This document shows, one piece after another, positions 21,114-25,106 of a DNA stretch of 25,106 nucleotides; position 1 is the stretch's first letter, and every line of letters begins with the position of its first letter. Source of the stretch: a virus. The position numbers were made by a program, and so were the translations under genes. Below the pieces are notes generated by a model that did not search any database, was not told the origin of the DNA, and was given only the letters and a program-made list of their open reading frames with translations. The stretch covers positions 1 to 25,106 of IMG/VR virus record IMGVR_UViG_3300046008_000449. One strand, given 5' to 3'.

Positions 21114-21421
21114 GCCGTTTTCCAGTCATAGTTTTCTTTAATCATAATAGATTCACTACCATCACACTCATCAATTACAAACTGAGTGCCAACAGGTAAC
21201 CATTCAACTCTCACATCTTCCAGGCCACCTGTGTAAGCATCAGGCCATTTGTTTTTAACATATTCATATATGTCACCTGAACTTCGTTCAACCAAGTCTA
21301 CCAGACCTGGATCAAAGATCAATTCATCGCCGTGAGTGAAATCGTTCCATGTATACCAGCCGGCACCATAACCAGGAGAATATAATACTGCAACCCACCC
21401 ATCTCTAATCACTTTGTTCAT
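21110..21421 (-). CDS. Conserved phage protein of unknown function (103 aa)
   Basis: VAVLYSPGYGAGWYTWN near the start, then ELIFDPGLVDLVE, WLPVGTQFVIDECDGSESI, resemble a widespread phage family of unknown function. Aromatic, acidic, alpha/beta. ATGA-linked chain. Confidence 0.75.
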   Translation of the reverse strand: MNKVIRDGWVAVLYSPGYGAGWYTWNDFTHGDELIFDPGLVDLVERSSGDIYEYVKNKWPDAYTGGLEDVRVEWLPVGTQFVIDECDGSESIMIKENYDWKTA

Positions 21422-21531
21422 ACCATGCCACTCCTATTTCGTTTGTTATATTGAGCTAACCAAGCTTCGCATGCAGATTTACCAAATATATGTGGAAACA
21501 CTGCGATGTAAAGTTTTAACCAAACAATCAT
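21418..21531 (-). CDS. Small protein of unknown function (37 aa)
   Basis: MIVWLKLYIAVFPHIFGKSA has an amphipathic, partly hydrophobic N-terminus and a basic tail (YNKRNRSG). ATGA overlap with the next gene; no clear SD. Low-confidence coding. Confidence 0.4.
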   Translation of the reverse strand: MIVWLKLYIAVFPHIFGKSACEAWLAQYNKRNRSGMV

Positions 21532-21541
21532 TATACATTTT

Positions 21542-22348
21542 CTAATTGACTTCATACAAGCTCACCTCATCAAACAATTTGTTTTCCGCTGGATACCCAT
21601 AAGGGTTAGCAACCACTTTAGTTTCACCTACATTGTATATCATTTTATTATGAATATGTCCATGAGCAATTAATTTAATATGCGGATTATCTAAAATGAA
21701 CTCAGAATAATCAGAAATAAAATACCAATTAGCAATTTTATCATCTTTATACTTCTCGTGAATACTTTGAGTAGTCCATCCATGATGAGTAATGATAACA
21801 ATAGGAATATCCTTATTTCCATTAACGATAGCTTTAATATAATTAAAGTCTTTTCTATTCTGTGTCAACCAGTCTTCAGGTTTAAATTTCTTCTTGAAAT
21901 AATACTCAGAATCTAGACATGTATAGATTTGATTAAAGTCTTGATACATAATCTGTGTTGCTGCATGAACCGTTAATGGATCCTCTTTGCCCATATTAGT
22001 CCAAAGAGTAGCACCAATGAATAGAACACCATCAAACTCAAATGTATCTCTGTCCATTAAGAAACAATTATCCATTCCTTGAATAATAAGTTCCTGTTGG
22101 TAATCTAGATCTAGTTCATGAAAGTAATTACTACCCCAGTAGTCATGATTACCTAGTACAATCAGAACACGTTTAAATCTTTGATTGAAAGTTTTGATTA
22201 CATTAATAGAATCTAAACCATTCCATAAGTCACCAGCAAGAATGAGAGTCGTTTCTTTATCTGTGTCTAATTCTTTAGGAGTCCAGAAGTTGCCACCGGC
22301 TTTAGCAGCAAATTCCCAGTGTGTATCTGAAAAAACGCGAATTAACAT
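21542..22348 (-). CDS. Calcineurin-like metallophosphoesterase (268 aa)
   Basis: Two-metal phosphoesterase. Motifs in order: D8-x-H10 (RVFSDTHWEF), G39-D40 (LAGDLW), GNHDYW (66-71), THHGWT and AHGHIH near the C-terminus, covering all five blocks of the family. Substrate cannot be told; phage members include phosphatases and nucleases. The ATG at 22348 shares a base with the preceding stop (TAATG) behind AGGAATGG; the ATG at 22390 lies within the upstream gene. Confidence 0.9.
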   Translation of the reverse strand: MLIRVFSDTHWEFAAKAGGNFWTPKELDTDKETTLILAGDLWNGLDSINVIKTFNQRFKRVLIVLGNHDYWGSNYFHELDLDYQQELIIQGMDNCFLMDRDTFEFDGVLFIGATLWTNMGKEDPLTVHAATQIMYQDFNQIYTCLDSEYYFKKKFKPEDWLTQNRKDFNYIKAIVNGNKDIPIVIITHHGWTTQSIHEKYKDDKIANWYFISDYSEFILDNPHIKLIAHGHIHNKMIYNVGETKVVANPYGYPAENKLFDEVSLYEVN

Positions 22349-22818
22349 TAGTCCATTCCTATAATATAACCATACGGCAAATCGTGACAATACTCAAAGT
22401 ACCCAAAATCATTATCATTTTCCGTATCAATATCTTGAGAAAAATACCAAGCCTCTAGCAACCAATTGATAGCTTGAGTACGAGTAAGAGTTCCATTTAA
22501 ACCCATAACCATTTCAATCTGCTTCTCAAACTTTTTAATAGCGATAGCTTCATTCTCTTTACGTTCTGCTTCATTACGAGCAAGTTCATCAACAAGGTAA
22601 TCCCACTCAGTTTGTTTTTCTTCAGGAGTAGATAAATTCCACATTTCCATTTGTAATTGGCTAGGACGAAATCCAGTCGTATCTTTATAAAGATCTGAGT
22701 AAAGTTCATCTGAATAATTGTATACAGATTTACCATTTGAACCAACAGCAATAATCTCAACTTCGCCGGCTTTTACACCACCTGTTTTTGAGATATTTTC
22801 ATAAATTGTATAAGCCAT
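22348..22818 (-). CDS. Protein of unknown function (156 aa)
   Basis: Starts MAYTIYENISKTGGV; the central ELYSDLYKDTTGFRP and the charged helix YLVDELARNEAERKENEA are the recognisable parts, followed by TRTQAINWLLEAW. Likely helical and soluble. First gene behind the promoter 22877-22848, SD AGAGGC. No catalytic motif. Confidence 0.75.
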   Translation of the reverse strand: MAYTIYENISKTGGVKAGEVEIIAVGSNGKSVYNYSDELYSDLYKDTTGFRPSQLQMEMWNLSTPEEKQTEWDYLVDELARNEAERKENEAIAIKKFEKQIEMVMGLNGTLTRTQAINWLLEAWYFSQDIDTENDNDFGYFEYCHDLPYGYIIGMD

Positions 22819-22847
22819 ATAATGCCTCTTTATTTAATTGATAAGAC

Positions 22848-22877
22848 ATTATATATTACTTTTGAATTAAAGTAAAC
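22848..22877 (-). promoter_or_regulatory. Early-type promoter for the phosphoesterase operon
   Basis: GTTTAC (22877-22872), 18 bp, TATAAT (22853-22848), next to the stop of the preceding gene. Confidence 0.88.
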
Positions 22878-22884
22878 AACTATT

Positions 22885-23130
22885 TTAGCAAGTGACTTTG
22901 TATGGTTCACCTGGAGTCCAAAAATGTTCTGGCCATGGACGAGGTTGATTGTAGAGTGGATCTAATGGATATGTTTTTGGAACTGGATTAGATGGATATG
23001 TGGGAGTTCTCTTATCAAAGACTAGTTTAAGATGATCTTTAATAATCTGAGTCTGCTGTTCAGAGAATTGTCTAGTCTCTGTAAGTTCAACAAACCCTTG
23101 AAGCCAATATGCGAATTGTTCTGGCGTCAT
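22885..23130 (-). CDS. Conserved phage protein of unknown function (81 aa)
   Basis: MTPEQFAYWLQGFVEL, then QTQIIKDHLKLVFDKRTP is a pattern common in tailed-phage proteins of unknown role. The Pro-rich tail (about 45-81) is probably disordered. AAAGGAAGTAAA sets the start at 23130; the longer frame to 23178 lacks an SD. Confidence 0.75.
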   Translation of the reverse strand: MTPEQFAYWLQGFVELTETRQFSEQQTQIIKDHLKLVFDKRTPTYPSNPVPKTYPLDPLYNQPRPWPEHFWTPGEPYKVTC

Positions 23131-23140
23131 TTTACTTCCT

Positions 23141-23254
23141 TTATAGATGATGCCACGTGTTAAAGATAATGTGACCACATGTAATCATTTCAATTATTCT
23201 GAAACACACTCGCACATAGACATTATCTATAAAATTTTCAGCCTTCTGTTTCAT
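23141..23254 (-). CDS. Small protein of unknown function (37 aa)
   Basis: MKQKAENFIDNVYVRVCFRI then a Cys/His-containing end (CGHIIFNTWHHL). The TAATG overlap with the preceding gene is the main support. Unknown. Confidence 0.45.
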   Translation of the reverse strand: MKQKAENFIDNVYVRVCFRIIEMITCGHIIFNTWHHL

Positions 23255-23397
23255 TATAACTTCCAAATTTTATTCTGTATTCTTTCCATTAGAACACCAG
23301 CATTTTCAGTAAATTTACTAAATAAACCTAATGATTCAAGTATCGCACAGAATATAAGCATGAATATTAAAATTACATTAAAGATAAAATGTTTCAT
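23254..23397 (-). CDS. Single-span membrane protein (47 aa)
   Basis: MKHFIFNVILIFMLIFCAIL is a basic start plus hydrophobic helix, like a signal anchor; a helical soluble part follows (LMERIQNKIWKL). ATGA and TAATG overlaps with both neighbours. Confidence 0.55.
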   Translation of the reverse strand: MKHFIFNVILIFMLIFCAILESLGLFSKFTENAGVLMERIQNKIWKL

Positions 23398-23546
23398 AGA
23401 ATATACTTTATGTCCTCTATAAACTTTCTATGTTGTGCCTCAGTCTCTTTAACTATTTCATAGACTCGTAATCGTTCAATCATGGCATCAATATCGACTT
23501 CAGTATTATTTGCCAATTTAATTAGTTCTTCAATAGTTATTTTCAT
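23394..23546 (-). CDS. Small helical protein (50 aa)
   Basis: Begins MKITIEELIKLANNTEVDID and continues helical and charged. ATGA overlaps at both ends in the chain 23141-23962. Unknown function. Confidence 0.55.
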   Translation of the reverse strand: MKITIEELIKLANNTEVDIDAMIERLRVYEIVKETEAQHRKFIEDIKYIL

Positions 23547-23962
23547 ATCGCAGTGTCCCAAGTAGTTGTGCAGAATTTAACATCCAAATATAAATGTCTA
23601 CCCGCTCCATATTCACCAGCTTCTTTTACTGTACTAGCTTTCTTGTACCAATCAGCAGTGTAATAGAATCCGCCTGTACCAGTTTGGAAAGTATATCGTT
23701 TCTTTCCAGGTTTAACATCAATAGCTGCATCAAGAGCATTGATAATATCAATAAGGTAATTATTTACCAGTTTCTTTAGATAAGCTTTATTTGGAATTCT
23801 ACCACGAGAACAATCACTAGGGGCAATAATAGCATATTCCCAGTTCAAGAACTCCATGACTTTATGGACCTCTTTGAAATCAAACTCATTTAGAACCTCT
23901 TCAATTTGATTAACTGCTTCAATAGGATCTATATGCGTTAATGATAGTTTATATTGTTTCAT
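23543..23962 (-). CDS. Protein of unknown function (139 aa)
   Basis: Alpha/beta protein: MKQYKLSLTHIDPIEAVNQI, then HKVMEFLNWEYAI, and a glycine-rich YTFQTGTGGFYYTADW. Ends with a beta-like HLYLDVKFCTTTWD. SD AAGGATTTAAC; ATGA overlap upstream. No family recognised. Confidence 0.7.
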   Translation of the reverse strand: MKQYKLSLTHIDPIEAVNQIEEVLNEFDFKEVHKVMEFLNWEYAIIAPSDCSRGRIPNKAYLKKLVNNYLIDIINALDAAIDVKPGKKRYTFQTGTGGFYYTADWYKKASTVKEAGEYGAGRHLYLDVKFCTTTWDTAI

Positions 23963-24267
23963 ACTGTTAAATCCTTATACCAAAATGCATCAACTGTAAC
24001 AAATCTGCCACCCCAGCCAATGTCTTTATTGTCGATACCAGGACCTTCACCAGTCATATAAACAGTAAATCCAACCGAACCATCTTTTTGAGTCTCAGGT
24101 TTGCCGAAATGATACATTGGATAATTATCAACATCATTGTATATTTCTACAAAATGAGTAAAGCCAGTCCTCTGGGTATTAGTGAACTTCCAGACAACAT
24201 AATTATAATATGACAAATCAGGACAATGTTCAATCTCATTCATTGCTATTTTAAACTGTACTATCAT
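23959..24267 (-). CDS. Protein of unknown function (102 aa)
   Basis: Beta-rich, aromatic protein (YYNYVVWKF, FTHFVEIYNDVDNYP, GRFVTVDAFWYKD). SD AGGAGTATTAT, identical to that of the preceding gene. Unknown family. Confidence 0.7.
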   Translation of the reverse strand: MIVQFKIAMNEIEHCPDLSYYNYVVWKFTNTQRTGFTHFVEIYNDVDNYPMYHFGKPETQKDGSVGFTVYMTGEGPGIDNKDIGWGGRFVTVDAFWYKDLTV

Positions 24268-24276
24268 ATAATACTC

Positions 24277-24444
24277 CTAAATCACATCATATGAAAATAT
24301 ATGAGACTCTTTGAATTTGTATCTACCTTTTGACATTTCTTCGAATGTCTTTAAGTATTGTACAGCCTTGTCATAATCAGAAAATACTTTATCAATTCCA
24401 GTTATTTCCCAGCCATCCATATCAAATACAACATATACTTTCAT
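24277..24444 (-). CDS. Small protein of unknown function (55 aa)
   Basis: MKVYVVFDMDGWEITGIDKV, then helix YDKAVQYLKTFEEM: a short beta-beta-alpha pattern seen in small phage proteins. SD GAGGAGTATTAT. First gene behind the promoter 24501-24472. Confidence 0.65.
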   Translation of the reverse strand: MKVYVVFDMDGWEITGIDKVFSDYDKAVQYLKTFEEMSKGRYKFKESHIFSYDVI

Positions 24445-24471
24445 ATAATACTCCTCAATTAATATAAGAAC

Positions 24472-24501
24472 ATTATATATTAAGTAACATTAAAGGTAAA
24501 C
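24472..24501 (-). promoter_or_regulatory. Early-type promoter
   Basis: GTTTAC (24501-24496), 18 bp, TATAAT (24477-24472), directly after the AAA-TAG end of the preceding gene. Confidence 0.86.
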
Positions 24502-24503
24502 AA

Positions 24504-24815
24504 CTATTTGTAATTTACCATCTCCAAGAATTCTTGTTCAGTTAGTTCTACTTTATCACTAAAGCCATTAACTTTCATATATTGGTCTACAATATTAGTT
24601 CTTGAGCCACCTTCTTGATAGGCACTAGCCCTATACTTAGATCCATTAATTGTAGTGAATATGAATGAATTTCCTTCTGATTCTATATTTACAATGTCAG
24701 AAGTAATCTTCCACTCATCAAAGCCATTCTCAGCCTCAAGATTATAAGTTACACCATGTTTCTCTGATGCAAGTTTCCAGACACGAAATGTTCTGTATGA
24801 ATTTCTAATTGTCAT
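24504..24815 (-). CDS. Protein of unknown function (103 aa)
   Basis: Beta-rich protein (TYNLEAENGFDEWKITSD, SFIFTTINGSKYRASAY) ending in an acidic helix. The start is ATG 24815, overlapping the preceding stop by 11 bases, with AAGGA upstream; the ATG at 24845 lacks support. Unknown. Confidence 0.65.
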   Translation of the reverse strand: MTIRNSYRTFRVWKLASEKHGVTYNLEAENGFDEWKITSDIVNIESEGNSFIFTTINGSKYRASAYQEGGSRTNIVDQYMKVNGFSDKVELTEQEFLEMVNYK

Positions 24816-25104
24816 TTTTAAATAGTTCCTTTTGCGCGTACTCAAAATAAGTTTCTAAATCATTGATATAATAATCTCTATCCTCAACACTAACATTGGG
24901 ATTTACATTATTATCTTCACACTCATGAATGAACCAAAATACGTCTTCAGCTAAATCACCAAAGACTGCTTCAGTCAATCTATCAATACAACAACCTTGA
25001 GAGTTAGTGTATAAGTTATCAAAGAAAGCATCAGAAATATCTTTAGGTATAGTATCAATATAAGCACTTCGCAATTTGTTTTCAGTGTATAGATACGTTA
25101 CCAT
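24805..25104 (-). CDS. Protein of unknown function (99 aa), at window edge
   Basis: Acidic, Asp/Glu/Tyr-rich (IHECEDNNVNPNVSVEDRD), probably helical. The ATG at 25104 is two bases from the window edge, so its SD cannot be seen and the true start may lie outside. Confidence 0.6.
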   Translation of the reverse strand: MVTYLYTENKLRSAYIDTIPKDISDAFFDNLYTNSQGCCIDRLTEAVFGDLAEDVFWFIHECEDNNVNPNVSVEDRDYYINDLETYFEYAQKELFKNDN

Positions 25105-25106
25105 CT

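Noticed and set aside
1-25106. CRISPR array, insertion sequence or prophage attachment site
   Set aside because: No regular repeat-spacer arrays, transposase or integrase genes, or flanking direct repeats were seen.

Overview
This window looks like part of an AT-rich genome of a T4-type tailed phage (myovirus). The diagnostic genes are all T4 replication genes: the start of DNA polymerase gp43, the translational repressor RegA, both clamp-loader subunits (gp62 and gp44) and the gp61-type primase. Around them sit typical large-phage accessory genes: dihydrofolate reductase, GroES-like co-chaperonin, thioredoxin, RNA ligase, PD-(D/E)XK exonuclease, metallophosphoesterase and a SleB-type lysin. 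Essentially everything is on the minus strand and is read right to left. The exception is one homing endonuclease gene on the plus strand. The host cannot be named from the sequence, but the sigma70-like promoters and strong Shine-Dalgarno (SD) sites fit a Gram-negative bacterium.

Layout by coordinate. 1-155: 5' end of gene 43. 344-760: regA. 914-3627: small and medium proteins of unknown function, including two tandem paralogues. 3627-9045: primase, then an HxGH-type nucleotidyltransferase, then a 1286-residue protein with a PARP-like ADP-ribosyltransferase domain, overlapping end to start. 9102-11644: clamp loader and an MGME1-like exonuclease. 11768-12325: homing endonuclease. 12306-14853: FmdB-like zinc ribbon, 2OG-Fe(II) oxygenase, macro-like protein, DHFR, GroES-like protein and small unknowns. 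14922-16505: a probable lysis pair and flanking genes. 16589-17116: thioredoxin between two non-coding stretches rich in inverted repeats. 17117-18211: RNA ligase. 18222-25104: a dense accessory cluster of very short genes, many with one predicted membrane helix, joined by ATGA or TAATG overlaps.

Regulation. Thirteen minus-strand promoters share TATAAT and a -35 of GTTTAC (one is TTTTAC) with exactly 18 bp between them. They resemble T4 early promoters and commonly overlap the stop codon of the gene before. At two of them the spacer is a perfect 13-14 bp inverted repeat of the translation start region of the gene they drive. This suggests that read-through transcripts would mask the start while transcripts from the local promoter would not.

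The most unusual points are: two genes (DNA polymerase and the FmdB-like protein) that appear to start at AUU codons placed correctly behind strong SD sequences; the PARP-like protein coupled to a nucleotidyltransferase, with a macro-like protein elsewhere in the window; the promoter/start inverted repeats; and the structured, possibly pseudoknotted RNA segment beside thioredoxin.
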